From assembly GCF_910592395.1 (NCBI RefSeq), contig NC_088323.1:10341501-10401500 (forward strand): DNA of 60,000 nt, read 5' to 3'. The position numbers and the translations under genes were made by a program. The notes beneath the pieces are model-generated. The model was not told the origin of the DNA and ran no database searches. It was given only the letters and a program-made list of their open reading frames with translations. Every line of letters begins with the position of its first letter. Position 1 is the first letter of the stretch. The DNA is from Lineus longissimus (Eukaryota > Nemertea > Pilidiophora > Heteronemertea > Lineidae). Positions 10,851 to 22,898 of the stretch are shown piece by piece.

Positions 10851-13584
10851 ATTCATCATGAGTCAAAAGTGCTAAATTAGATATTACTTGCAAAAAAGTT
10901 TTTAAGGCCACCATGGCAGTCATCTTGAAATCAGTTTCTGGTCTTTCAAGGTGACTGCCTCATCCTAATCTAAACTTTTGCTGTGTTCATAGCTCGTAAA
11001 TCTCGGAAAAACTGTGCAAGTTTGGACTTAGAAAATATTTCCTCACTAAAAGTTTGGAGTTGGCACATTCTGTAATCGCTTTAGCTAGTAGATTCCAAAT
11101 TTGGTACAGAGTAGGTGACAGTAACCTACACTGTACCTGCCGAATAAGAAAAGTGAAATAACTGGCTGAATTAATGCTGGTCCTATATTTTTAAAATTGT
11201 TAGGGTGGTTACGCCTAGCAAGCCTACATCACATCCTTTGGGTTTTGATTTTAACTAGAATTTTCAAGGTAACAGAGGTTAGCGTCTTCAGACGACACTA
11301 CCGTTAAACAATGGCATCAATGTTTAGTCGCTTTAGCTACAGATCACTAACTTGGTACAAAGATACCACTACGTGGTAGTAACGTACCCAAAATTTTGGC
11401 CCCTGGCCTAGGACCTACTGGGGAACATCATGCATAAACACAAAAAATGCTTGAACTTGCTTAATACTGAACCACTTGAGCCACCAGGTTTTAAGTGGCC
11501 TAGATCTCAAGTTCACAAAGATAGTTTTATATACAGATGAGCACATGTTCCATAGACCAATCCTCACTTCTTCATTTTTCATCAGTGACGCCAGTGGGAA
11601 CCCTGAAACAATTACTGTTGCATATATATAGTGGGGATAGGTTTTTGGTCTTTGTATAGGTAGACCTCCAGAACATCTACCTCTACCTTTCCTCTAATTC
11701 TGTTTGTATTGACCCGTGTGACTACTGTAAAAGTGGCTTTAAAAATGGTCAATAATTTTGTTTTCCAGCTGACCGGACAATGCCAAAATTATACATAGGC
11801 CTCACATTATGTGTCATAACAATAATCAAATCCCGCTGACCCATATTTTGCAAGCATTTGTAATCTCCACGCTTCATTTGCTAAGCCCCACAATATGGCT
11901 GGAGCCCCGCTACTAATTCGGCCGAACAAATAGTGCACCCTCGCCTACAGGTTAGGATAATACAATGCACTGTCTGTAGTGAATCATATCACAATTACCC
12001 GAACCGAGTTTGGATCGGGAATCCCCAGTGCCATATCGTTGCCGACAGGTCGATTAGTCGAGCTATATTGTAATGTAGGGCTTTAACAAAGGCCTACGTT
12101 TAGGAATGTGGAGTCACCAGCATCATCGGTGATAAGGCATCTGTGTCTGTAGCATGTGATCAATGTGTATTTGGGCTGAAATCATACACTCCAAAATGAC
12201 GTTTTTTTGCCGAGTGCAGAAAGGAAACCATCACTTCTCTTTGGAATTAGGTTTAACCCTTTTACAACTTCATTCTATACAATGTTGTTTTTCCAAGTAG
12301 GATGTGGTGTCCATACAAATTTACATTAAGTCATGGTCACAGGTAATGTCCAATGTCTGAAAATAAAGAACAGTTCAGTTGATTCATGCGTGTCTACCCC
12401 TCTCAAGCGGGGCTGATTACCCAACTTTGAGCCCATATGTGAAAGGGGTACGAGATAGCCCAAATCTGGTTGCAAATTCGTATTAACATTTTTTTGATAA
12501 CTGCTGTTCTTAAACAAGTTCCATCCAGATACGTAATCGTTTTGACCCTTTTCTGCAAGGGTAACTCTTCTCATTCTTTGGACCCTTTATGTTTATAGTA
12601 GCGTTATTGTTGGTGATTCCAATCCTAGTCAATGCAAGGGCCCAGGAGAAGTGGGCCAAGTTTATTATTTGGGCATCCATCAAGACGAGCTGGGCAAAAA
12701 GTCTGAAAACTGAAAAGTCTGGTGGCCTGAATGGCATGAATGGACATAGGCTTTAGAGAATTTTTCAAACCCTGGCTTTGTGGAAAAATATTTGAAGAAA
12801 ATTTATATTGACTGCATGAATAACCTTTCTTCATTAATTACGGATTTCAAGAAAGTCTTTGAGAAACATGATGTTCGTCTGTCCGGGGCGAATGAGTAAA
12901 ATGTGCTAGTGTATTTAATTTCATTCCAAATGCCAACAACATTTGACCAGCTAAACTCTTCATTACAAAGGTCCAACCATTTGCTGTCATCATGAATAAA
13001 AATTGATCCATTTCACTAATCCTGTTGGCATGAACATCCTGCATTCTTCTGATTCGGGATTCATGACTGCTTGGGGTGTTGTCTTTTGCTAACTTCAAGA
13101 TTTTGCCATTGGAGTAGGAATCCTTCCTTATTTGTATTTAGATACAGTTTAGCAGAGTAGAATTGAATGCAGACAAAATAATGGGGTGTACAAACTTGTG
13201 AAAAACATTATTTTGGGTATGTGATATTAAACAGCTTCCTAGGCCTTAGCCAAAATGATCAGTCAGTTTTGCAGTACCTTTATAATGACACCAATATGAT
13301 TTGCTTGTTAAATTGGAGTTTTGTTGGAGGTGGTTGAAGCCTCTTGTTGTTGTTTTAGCACTAACATTTAGTGGTACATACCATTCTTTGTTTCACTACT
13401 AACATTCTTTGTAAGCTTCTTTTAAAATGAACTATATTAGGGACCTGTCAACCATTCCTGTGATGTAGGCTTGGCCACTCCTGAAGGTGAATTGTTGATG
13501 TCATGCTTTTGGCAAAAGGTGAGCCATGAGAAGTATGTGAATTAGATGTCATTCTAAAGCGTAAAACAGTATTGGAATATGTAA
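10851..13584. other. Intronic stretch, no gene recognised
   Basis: No supported exon. Around 11390-11560 there is diverged sequence like the Helentron-like core (cf. 16430 and 32210). Open frames of up to 83 codons on the minus strand at 12326-13098 lack family resemblance or splice context. Confidence 0.35.
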
Positions 13585-14051
13585 TACCGTATATGCAAAC
13601 ATTTTTGCGAATCAAAATTACCACGAAAATCGCGAATTCAAAATTTCGACACTAATAATATTCTGCACGAATGATGATTTGGACTATGACGTCATATCCA
13701 GCACAGTTAAACTGCTAACACATGCTTCGGGAGTAGATTGAAAGGGGTTACAGCTATAACAGCTATAACTTGCTGATTTTGGACTAGAAAAGAAGGAAAC
13801 TTGCAGTAAAGTCATCAGAGGACCATCAATGACATGGGCTGGCATATTTTGGCACAGAAAGAACCGGTAAGTGACCGCTTTCTGTGTCAGTACATGCAAT
13901 GCATGTGGCAGTACTGTTGACTTCATCGATCGTGAAAATGAAGGGCATTTTGAATATGATTTTGGGAACCCTGTCGCAAATATTAATCCTCGCGAAATAG
14001 TCGGGCCAAATCGCAAAATATTGTCTCGCGAAATTTATTACGTATACGGTA
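13585..14051. mobile_element. MITE with TACCGTATA termini
   Basis: The left end TACCGTATATGCAAACATTT then TTGCGA is mirrored by the right end, which reads inverted TACCGTATACGTAATAAATTT then CGCGA (an imperfect repeat of about 30 bp). The interior repeats ...CGCGAA... words. No transposase remains. The superfamily is not assigned. Confidence 0.55.
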
Positions 14052-14664
14052 GGTAGCGTGAAGAAGGTGGAAGATATAGTCAATAGGATGACATTATTTT
14101 GCCAACTGGATATCTGGGCACTTAAAATGTTTGACTGTTTGAGAAAAGTTATACCTATGTCACTTCGCCTTACATCACCACTTCCCATCATTTAGTGTAA
14201 ATATGTCACTTAATTTGCCTTATGAAGCTAGATCGTAGTGGAATACACAACCTTTGCCCATTTTTTGTATGGTGGATTTCCAGGTTTACTTGAAAATCAG
14301 TTCACTTTTAGAACCAAGCACGGTTGTTTGAAATTGTTTGACTGAATACAGTCCAGGGAATCGAGAAAGAAAAACATACCAATGTTTTCAGTGTTATTTT
14401 CAGGTCACTAAGTGGCATTGTAGTATACACTAATCAATAAACAACTGTCTGATACCTTTAGTACACCAACTATCTTCCCATGCTGATTTTTCTATTAAGA
14501 AAGCTATATTTTTCCATTTTGCCATACAAACTGAGAAATCATCAAATTCAGTATTTTTAACAAGCCACAAAAACCCTGAAAAAGTCACAATATAGTATTA
14601 ATAGTATTAGATATTCCACTGTGGTCGTCAACTGCCTATTCTATTAAGATTTATTCTTCTGCAG

Positions 14665-14784
14665 GGAAGAGCCAATCAGAATTTGAAAATGAAATAAAAT
14701 CCAAACCCACATCGTCTTCTACACGAGTTGATGGAAGATTGACTCGTTGTTCTGAAGATTCAAGCACAAGTAGTGAATCTATAG
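14665..14784 (+). CDS. Linker exon with one GKSQSEFE unit (phase 1-1)
   Basis: The acceptor CTGCAG and donor ATAG|GTAAGT bound exactly 120 bp (both ends phase 1). The peptide begins GKSQSEFENEIKSKPTSSST and ends in CSEDSSTSSESI. It is a single-unit version of the repeat expanded in the exon at 16655, including that exon's C-terminal DGR(L/V)T tail, so the two exons probably arose by duplication. It is probably a disordered linker. Confidence 0.65.
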
Positions 14785-14866
14785 GTAAGTCAAAAAATAA
14801 TATCAACTCTTTATGTTAATGCCATTAAAAGTAAAAATGGGAATTAAATATTTTAATATGTACCTC

Positions 14867-15425
14867 AGGGATCGTCTCAAAATAATAAAAAAAACGTTTC
14901 AAGATCGTTTTAAACGAAGAGATAAACGTTTGACACAAACGAATTCCAAACGGAAAAATTCGTTTGAGATGCATTTAAAAAACGTTTGATACAAACATAA
15001 TTTTTGTTTTAGAAATATTAGACGGCGTTTGAAACGCATCTCAAACTCATTTCAAACGAATTCTCAAACGGGTTCTGAATCCGTTTCAGCATTCATTGGA
15101 AATGCGTTTGGATCGTTTGAAACGAATTTCAAACGGATTCTGAATCCGTTTCTGAATTCGTTTGAAACGCGTTTGGATCGTTTAAAACGAGTTTCAAACG
15201 GGTTCAGAATCCGTATTAAGATCCGTTTGAAACAAACAGCGTGATCGTTTGAGATTCGTTTGAAACGAGCTTCGTTTGAAAGGTTTCTACAAACGTTTGA
15301 GTTTTGCGTTTGCATTGTTTGAGCATCGTTTTGAAAGCCTTTGCCGGAAACGAATGATTTTGAACGACCGCCAAACGTTTCAGAATGCGTTTGAAACGGA
15401 ACCTATTCATTTTGAGATGATCCCT
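14867..15425. mobile_element. Fold-back element packed with CGTTTGAAACG palindromes
   Basis: Terminal inverted repeats AGGGATCGTCTCAAAAT (left) and ATTTTGAGATGATCCCT (right) bound 559 bp. Nearly all of the interior is made of CGTTTGAAACG, TTTCAAACGG and GAATCCGTTT words in alternating orientation, giving strong self-complementarity. The open frames across it are by-products of this low-complexity structure. No target duplication is evident. Confidence 0.65.
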
Positions 15426-15985
15426 TAGCTTAACCCTTTCAGACCAGAATTTCTAGAGAGTCCGAGATTGCACCCCCCCCCCCAACAGAATTTTAAATGG
15501 CAGCAGGCCAAGACCAAGTGACTCAACCTCACTTCAAAAAAACTTTCATAGTGAGAGAACTGTTAAACCCTTTGAACCATGACCCCCTTGATGTCACATG
15601 CCTGCCCCTCTGGGAGATATGCATGAAAAACTGTCATCAATTTGACGTAAATATAGCCGTCTGTACATTTTGTATAGGAGGTTCGTCTTAATGCCAGCAT
15701 CTGGTTCAGCTTCTGAGCTGTCAAATTCCAGCTACAAATCACTTAAATGGCCATACTTGGACGTAGTTAGGTAGTCATCATCGTCAATAAGAAAGAAGTT
15801 TCTTACCGGTCATCAGATTATGGGCCATTAATCAGCCATAAATTCCATAAAAATCGGACAAACTTGGAAGTAAACCAGGAAGTAAACAATATATGAAGCA
15901 ATGTGACCCGAAGCTCCCATGTAAGCCCTGTGCTGGTTGGCCATTATCGCCACGTAATTTTTCTGTTGAAAACAGAAGCACATGC
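15426..15985. other. Intronic stretch, nothing recognised
   Basis: A ten-base C run lies at about 15473-15483. Otherwise unique-looking sequence without supported exons. Confidence 0.35.
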
Positions 15986-16330
15986 ATCCCCGCTTTAATA
16001 GCCCACCCCACGCCAAGGGCTAGCCAATGAAATCGTCTGCCGGATCACCTATAGGTGGTGCACTGTTCAGGCCCTAAACATAAAAATGATCAGGGCACAG
16101 AATGGCGATTTTGGCAGCTAAAAGCACAGAAGAAAACCATGAAATAAATGAAGGATGACCAGATAACTTGTGGGAATAGTAAATACAGGTCCTCTGATAG
16201 GAATTTGGTGATGAAAAAGAGAGGACGTTCAAATTTGTCCTCCCTTTAAAAAATGTCCCTCCTTTGTTGGTGTTTTTCCCCATAGAAGTCCTTCGTTTCA
16301 TTTGCTGGTCGACGTGCCTTGGCAGGGCAT
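15986..16330 (-). repeat. Dispersed repeat copy B
   Basis: This is the minus-strand relative of the sequence at 1-260. Translating both gives similar short frames (RTNL-VLSF-S-NS-QR), showing that they are copies of one element. The remnant frame does not match a protein family I know. Confidence 0.5.
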
Positions 16331-16643
16331 GGGTTTTAGTCAGATAGCGTCATCCCCGCTGCTAACCAACTAATTTTTTTATGTGGCCTATGGCATGTAT
16401 GGGTAACTCATGGACCAAATCACAGACATTTGAACACCAGGGGCATGCAAAAACACAAAAAGTGCTATAACTCCCTTCATACTGATGGCAAGGTTTTTTT
16501 TTGTGGATATTTCTAGGATTGAGAGACATCCAATGTCCTTAATATTTTCATTTGACATACTTCAAGAGGTCAAGGTCTTCTATCATGCAGTTGTACAGTT
16601 AATTGGAAATCTCTTTGGTCTACATGGTCCCTTGACCATTTCA
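16331..16643 (+). mobile_element. Helentron-like fragment ending beside a splice acceptor
   Basis: CAAAAACACAAAAAGTGCTATAACTCCC at about 16448 is core-like, as at 32225. The terminus TACATGGTCCCTTGACCATTTCA at 16621-16643 is the palindromic family end. The acceptor of the large linker exon lies only 11 bp further on. Confidence 0.45.
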
Positions 16644-16654
16644 TTGTTTTTTAG

Positions 16655-18295
16655 GTGAAAGAAAGGGTGTTCATTCCGAAGCACTGAAAGTTGCTGGACT
16701 GTGGGTGGGAGTGCAACCTTTAGATATGTTGTATCAGGCTTCCGTTCAGCAGTCCAATCAACAGTCGAATCAAGATTCTTCTAGTTCAGGGAAGAGCCAG
16801 TCAGAATTTGAAGATAAAGTTATCAAACCCAATCCCACACCTTCGTCTTCACAAGCACTTGATCTACAGTCCAATCAGGATTCTTCTAGTTCAGGGAAGA
16901 GCCAGTCAAAATCTGAAGATGAAGTTAACGAACCCAATCCCACACCTTCGTCTTCACAAGCACTTGATCTACAGTCCAATCAGGATTCTTCTAGTTCAGG
17001 GAAGAGCCGGCCAGAATTTGAAGATGAAGTAAACGAACCCAATCCCACACCTTCGTCTTCACAAGCACTTGATCTACAGTCCAATCAGGATTCTTCTAGT
17101 TCAGGAAAGAGCCAGTCAGAATTTCAAGATGAAGTTAACGAACCCAATCCCACACCTTCGTCTTCACAGGCACTTGATCTACAGTCCAATCAGGATTCTT
17201 CTAGTACAGGGAAGAGCCAGTTAGAATTTGAAGATGAAGTTATCAAACCCAATCCCACACCTTCGTCTTCACAAGCACTTGATCTACAGTCCAATCAGGA
17301 TTCTTCTAGTTCAGGGAAGAGCCAGTTAGAATTTGAAGATGAAGTTAACGAACGCAATCCCACACCTTCGTCTTCACAAGCACTTGGTCTACAGTCCAAT
17401 CAGGATTCTTCTAGTTCAGGGAAGATCCAGTCAGAATTTGAAGATGAAGTTAACGAACCCAATCCCACACCTTCGTCTTCACAAGCACTTGATCTACAGT
17501 CCAATCAGGATTCTTCTAGTTCAGGGAAGAGCCAATATGAAGATGAAGTTATCAAACCCAATCTCACACCTTCGTCTTCACAAGCACTTGATCTACAGTC
17601 CAATCAGGAGTCTTCTAGTACAGGGAAGAGCCAGTTAGAATTTGAAGATGAAGTTAACGAACCCAATCCCACACCTTCGTCTTCCCAAGCACTTGATCTA
17701 CAGTCCAATCAGGATTCTTCTAGTTCAGGGAAGAGCCAGTCAGGATTTGAAGATGAAGTTATCAAACCCAATCCCACACCTTCGTCTTCCCAAGCACTTG
17801 ATCTACAGTCCAATCAGGATTCTTCTAGTTCAGGGAAGAGCCAATTTGAAGATGAAGTTATCAAACCCAATCCCACACCTTCGTCTACACAAGCACTTGA
17901 TCTACAGTCCAATCAGGATTCTTCTAGTTCAGGGAAGAGCCAGTCAGAATTTGAAGATAAAGTTATCAAAGCCAATCCCACACCTTCGTCTTCACAAGCA
18001 CTTGATCTACAGTCCAATCAGGATTCTTCTAGTTCAGGGAAGAGCCAGTCAGAATTTGAAGATAAAATTATCGAACCCAATCCCACACCTTCGTCTTCCC
18101 AAGCACTTGATCCACAGTCCAATCAGGATTCTTCTTGTTCTGGGGAGAGCCATTCAGAATTTGAAGATAAAGTTATTGAACCCAATTCCACACGTTATTC
18201 TCCACAAGTATTTGATGAACAGTCCATTCGGATCCAAGATGATGGAAGAGTGACTGGTTGTTCAGACAATACAAGCACACGTAGTGAATTTAAAG
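16655..18295 (+). CDS. Large linker exon containing a 14-unit ~35-residue repeat
   Basis: The acceptor TTTTTTAG and donor AAAG|GTAAGT bound 1641 bp, a multiple of three, with both ends in phase 1. After a lead (GERKGVHSEALKVAGLWVGV) come 14 units. Each reads roughly SQSEFEDEVNEPNPT, then PSSSQALDLQSNQDSSSSGK. Units 8 and 11 lack two residues. The exon ends with a diverged tail (DDGRVTGCSDNTSTRSEFKG). The composition (Ser, Gln, Asp, Asn, Pro) predicts a disordered acidic linker between the SET domain and the downstream DNA-related domains. The frame is open throughout. Confidence 0.7.
16780..18190 (+). repeat. Coding minisatellite, ~105-bp unit, 14 copies
   Basis: The unit is 105 bp (99 bp in two copies), so repeat number can change without breaking the frame. 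Copies are very similar at the nucleotide level, indicating recent expansion or homogenisation. Variation is concentrated in the first 25 bp of each unit. Because the period is a multiple of three, another frame also stays open. That frame is a by-product. Confidence 0.85.
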
Positions 18296-20468
18296 GTAAG
18301 TCAAAAAATAATATTTTAACCCTTTGGCAGCTGAACCAATTTCAGAAGTGATGCATTTTTTTTGACTTGGCCTAATATTGGTCAAGGCATTTTGCACGTA
18401 TCCCTAGGCAGAGAAAGCAATCAAGTTGAACTTGTTACGATGGATGCCTGAATAACTGGCTACAAACTGATCCCAGAAAGAATATTCCTAGATGACATGT
18501 CCTTCCTTGGTCTGCTGTGTTTTGAATGGCCCACAATGGCCATTGCCAGGGGATAAAATTTGATAAAATGCGCATAAAAAACACTTTCTGATAAATTGTT
18601 CTTGCAGAGCTTGGGTATTCTGAGCCTTGGCCATGAAAGTGGATGCAATGCCCTTCCTGACCACATTGGTCCTGTTGATATAACTATCCTGGAAGGATTT
18701 TCCCAAAAAATTGCCAGATCCACTGTTGAGAGAAGGGGCGGAGCCTCCTCTCTCAATTTATAGAATGTAGCTATAGGTATGCAAAAAACTCCCAACTTAA
18801 TCTGGAATTCAATTCTCTTTCATTTGCTCTTGATTTCAAGTTGATCAGGCCAGAAAGCAAGATATGAGCAAAACAAGTTACATGTCCTGTCCAGCACTAG
18901 TGTCAAGCGTAGCGTAAACGATGGGGGGGGGGCAAACATAAAAAAAATTAAGAATTAAGTTGTAGCAAGGGTACATCACATAGCCTCCAGCTTTTATTTT
19001 GTGGGAAAGTGATTCCCTCTTCACTGTTCAACATACATCTTTTACTGCCTTCCTCAGTTTAACCTTTATCCCAATTCGTATGTCTGGGTTAATTGATAAC
19101 AAAATAGGGAAGCAAACAGTTGAAAGACTCCTACCAATAACCGGCACTAAATAATTATAACCAGCACTAAATAATTACCTATCAACTGTCAGTTTTCCTT
19201 CTTTTCTATCCTTTAACTAGCAGTATTATAACAAACTCATTGAGTATTGAGATACAACATCATGTAACCAACCATATGTAATCTTCCCCATTTCTCCCAG
19301 GTGAGCACATGGTCCCTCGATCATTTCATTTTGGGTCAAAATGGACATTTTTTCACATTCTTGAGATATGGCTGGATAGCCCAGGAAATAGCCTTTTCAA
19401 TGCTACTATTGGATTTGCAAAACTGCGCCCTAGAATTTTTGAAGCTGAAATTTAGAATGCCCCGCATTCATCGGTTGAGGCAACAGATTTTTGGCCAAAT
19501 ATCCACTTTCAGCGACTCAAATGTCATCACATGCAAATCTAAAAGACATTATTATACCATTTTGATTGCCTGCATCTGGTCTACAAACACATTGAATTCC
19601 ATTGTTGTAGCAGCTACAGCAAGAGAATGAGTCAAGCTATGCGAACCAAGGCGAAAAACATATTTCGCAAATCGTCGGGTCTTATAAAAGAGTTAAGCAT
19701 GGAGATTACTTGCGCCAGCCAGCTCTAGTTTTGATCTTAAGATCATGCACCGACAGACTTTGATCATGACATTTGCCCATGAGACTGGACATACACTCCA
19801 ACATAAAATTATACTTTGCTGAACTAAAGTTATGTCATCCAAGAACTGGTGGATGGCAGAGTGCTGTAAAATCAAGCAGATTAGCAGAGGTCCTGAAATT
19901 ATGTGACCCATCCCATCAAACCAGTCACTAAGTGGGCCAGAGGTTGCCAAGTTGGAACCAACTGCATACTGATATCCTTTGTGAAATCTGACCATGTCCC
20001 TAATTCTTACAATTTCATTGTGCTCTGGTGGCATTTTGGGTCTTCTTCTCAGCGACTTAATACCTGGTTTAATGTGATTGGTCATGTGACCTGCTCCGGC
20101 CAAATGAGTCGCTTGTCGCAAGATGTCAACTTGGGTTGTCACTTTATTCAGCTATTATCGTTGTCATTTACTGCCATTGTTAACCAGGAACAAGTTCATT
20201 TCAATAATAATAAACCCTGTCCACCACTGGGACAAGCGACTCATTTTGCCGGATGGGGTCACATATGTCCTCCCTCTTCAAAATGTCCCCCCTTTGCTTT
20301 TGTATTCCCACGTGGAGGACCTTCATATTTCATAGATTGATGCATGCTGAATCTCAAATGTGTGGCTAGATGATGTTCTGCATTTACCGTAACCCCCTCA
20401 TGATAGTCAGGCTGATTGACTGCAGGTCACAGGGTGACCACTATTGGTTAGTGGGATCTTGGTGTTAT
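18296..20468 (+). other. Intron, diverged repeats, no exon
   Basis: It begins TTAACCCTTTGGCAGC at 18316, which resembles a piggyBac-type left end. The block around 18640-18850 resembles 25350-25570 in the piggyBac-like MITE (AGGGGCGGAGCC...CTCTCTCAA, then a CTTGATTTCAAGTTGAT-type block). It is probably an old relative whose right end is unrecognised. A family 1 palindromic end (GGTGAGCACATGGTCCCTCG) lies at 19300. Dispersed repeat wording is at 20262-20345. Confidence 0.4.
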
Positions 20469-20781
20469 CAGGGTTTCTGCCAGAGGGTACTTTGGGTACA
20501 GATATAGTACCCTCAAGAAATCTGAGGGTACTATATAGTACCCTAAAAAAATCAACATGACTACATAATTCCATCAGACATGACTGCCAAGGCCGGTGAA
20601 GGGGAACTGCAGGTTGGTTTTTCTGCATCAGAAATCATGTTTAGGGTGTATTAAAGTCCAAACATTTTCTGGGGAGGGGTACACCCCCTCACACTCCCCT
20701 CGCTCGGGGCTCCATCCCTCGACTCTCAGGCTTCGGCTGTTGTTGGTCCTACCCTGAAAAAATTTCCTGGCGGAAACCCTG
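20469..20781. mobile_element. hAT-like MITE
   Basis: The ends CAGGGTTTCTGCCAG and CTGGCGGAAACCCTG are inverted repeats of 15 bp with one mismatch, bounding 313 bp. The inside has a palindromic GAGGGTACTATATAGTACCC block and a TACACCCCCTCACACTCCCC block. CAGGG ends suggest hAT. Flanking 8-mers do not match clearly. Confidence 0.6.
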
Positions 20782-20870
20782 GTTATGAAAATAAATGTTC
20801 AAACTGTGCTTGTTTCAAGAAAACGCCTTTCAAATGCTTGCAACCACTGACTAATTCTAGTGTTTTACAG

Positions 20871-21199
20871 GTGTTAAAATTAAATCAAAATTGCATGGAC
20901 GTATTGAGACGTTTATTGAAAACATCAAGAAGACTGGCTTTACGGACATGATGAATCATGCCAAAAAGAACAGTGGGAATGGACACTGGCTTCTACTACC
21001 AAAAAAAAAGATGACCAAATTCCAAGATCCAAAAGCCACATGAGCTATTCTATGATGTATGATGCTGATGGCTACTTCTCAGACAGGATTTCCTTTGAAA
21101 ATAGACATGCACTAAACTGCTGTGGTGGAACGAGAGGCCATGTGTTTGTTGTCCTAATGGACTCAATTTTGCATGACTTTCACAAGTTTTATCAAGAAG
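20871..21199 (+). CDS. Exon encoding an unidentified domain, frameshifted in an A run
   Basis: The exon has a good acceptor (TTTTACAG) and donor (AGAAG|GTAAT). The first half reads GVKIKSKLHGRIETFIENIK...SGNGHWLLLPKK. The second half, in another frame, reads MSYSMMYDADGYFSDRISFE...HVFVVLMDSILHDFHKFYQE. The length is 329 bp, one short of a phase-preserving exon, and the shift falls at the nine-A run at 21001-21009. A one-base deletion (or a sequencing error) explains it. I do not recognise the domain. Confidence 0.5.
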
Positions 21200-21837
21200 G
21201 TAATTTCAATATGTCATGTTTCTCACATGTTTTTTTTTCAGTTTATTATAAAAGCTCTAAATTAAGATTTCCAGAACACTACAATCAAATTCAGATGTAC
21301 AAATGTTACAGAGATTCTTTGCAAATTTGCAATAGTAATGTCTCTGGCATTGGATTTTTTATAGTTGTTAGGGAATACCTGAGGCCTGAATTTATCAACA
21401 ACCCCCAGGAATATATGCAATTCTCTTATAATCAACTTCATACATGTATATTGCTGCACTATTTAAAAAATAGACTGCAAAGGTTTTTTATTCTAAAACT
21501 TACACTGTGCTTCAGGATGAGGAAATATCAATAAAAACTGGCACAAATTCAAGGTGATGTCAGATGATATGAAGAAGGCTTATCAAGTCAACGATTCCTG
21601 TTTCATTTTAGGTGTCTGAAGTTGCATATACGGCATGAACGTTCTGGTTGTGCGAGGCATTTGACATCACAGACAGAGTATAGACTAAAATCAATCAATT
21701 AAAGATAGAGAACAAAGTTCAAACTGTAGGTTGAATCAGAAGATACATTAGTTTCAGAATTCACTCTATGTCATAGAGAAGCATGAGTATGAAATCATTC
21801 CAACCAGCTATCACCCTTATTTCTATTTTCCTTCTAG

Positions 21838-22014
21838 GAACTGATGTACTCAAGCCAGCCAGTATACCTCCCTCAAGTTTGGCAGATGTCTGCCCAGATT
21901 GCCAAATGCCGTATGACAAGAAAATGAACCGACAGTTAGTTGATACCTGTGGACACAAAAGGTGTTACTCTTGCATGTTCAGCATTGTTGAATGCCCGAT
22001 GTGTGAAAAAGCCA
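21838..22014 (+). CDS. RING-type zinc finger exon (phase 1-1)
   Basis: This is a 177-bp exon with acceptor CTTCTAG and donor CCA|GTAAGT. It encodes CPDCQMPYDKKMNRQLVDTC, then GHKRCYSCMFSIVECPMCEK. The spacing is C-x2-C, C-x-H-x2-C-x2-C and C-x2-C, a C3HC4-like RING pattern with all eight ligands present. RING fingers usually recruit ubiquitin-conjugating enzymes. Coupling one to a SET domain and a recombinase-like domain in one gene is unusual. It could be a separate gene in the intron, but its phase and orientation fit the chain. Confidence 0.6.
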
Positions 22015-22898
22015 GTAAGTTGATCAATCTCTGACATTTCTTCATAACTCTTTTAATGATTTTAATCCCAAACCTGATTTAGTACATGAACCTGCTCAAT
22101 TTCCATCAAACCCTAGCCATGCTGTTTCTTGTTGTCATGTTAAGTAGATATTTGAAGAGTAGAGCATTCATAATTACTCTTACGATATGTTTTGGCACTC
22201 TCTTCAAGTGTTCCAAATTTGAGCCAGATCAATTTGACTTTGGGAAAGCAAAATAAACTCAGTCCAACTTAATGAAGTCCTCTAAGGGTATACTAAAATT
22301 TTTCATTATCATTACACTATGGCTGCCGTAGAATTTTAACTCGCCAATTGTATCCTAAGTTTGATGTCATCTTAAATTGTCCACATCCAGGTAGCAGTGA
22401 TATCAACTGCTTTACCCGAGCCACCAAAGGTGGTCTGTTGCAGGTTGAGTGTAGGTGACTAAGTGTGTGCATTGACCAGCATCTTCATTAGGAGAAGTCT
22501 CTCTTGTTCACCTGATACTGATATGAGAATCTTTTAAAGCATCATACCGGGGCATTTTATACTATAATGTATTAAAACCTTGCCGGAACAATAGGAGATA
22601 ATTCCTAGAGCTTGGATGGCATTATGTTCTGATGTGAGCACATGGTCACTGGACCATTTCATGAGCAAGTATTTACCATGCAACAAATGATGGTATGACG
22701 TTACCCACAGGCAAAGCGATAGTTCCCACAGGCAAACGGTCTGTCTGTTAGTGTGTCAATCTGATTCAATCAGTCAGAGATGTGGTGTCAGATTGGTTCC
22801 ACACAAGTATTACTGCTATACTGTGCATTGAGTTGGGGAATGTGCATTTTCTATTTATTTTGACAAATCTGCTTGCAAGTTTTATTCTCCTTGTTCAG
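22015..22898 (+). other. Intron with a Helentron-like end
   Basis: The palindromic family end TGAGCACATGGTCACTGG then ACCATTTCA is at about 22636-22663. There is a short direct repeat (CCCACAGGCAAA) near 22705 and 22728. No exon was found. Confidence 0.4.

Noticed and set aside
17642-18253. Second open frame of 203 codons across the minisatellite (also 16808-17032 and 17333-17638)
   Set aside because: The repeat period is a multiple of three, so any stop-free unit stays open in that frame. The exon phases and flanking exons support the Ser/Gln-rich frame only.
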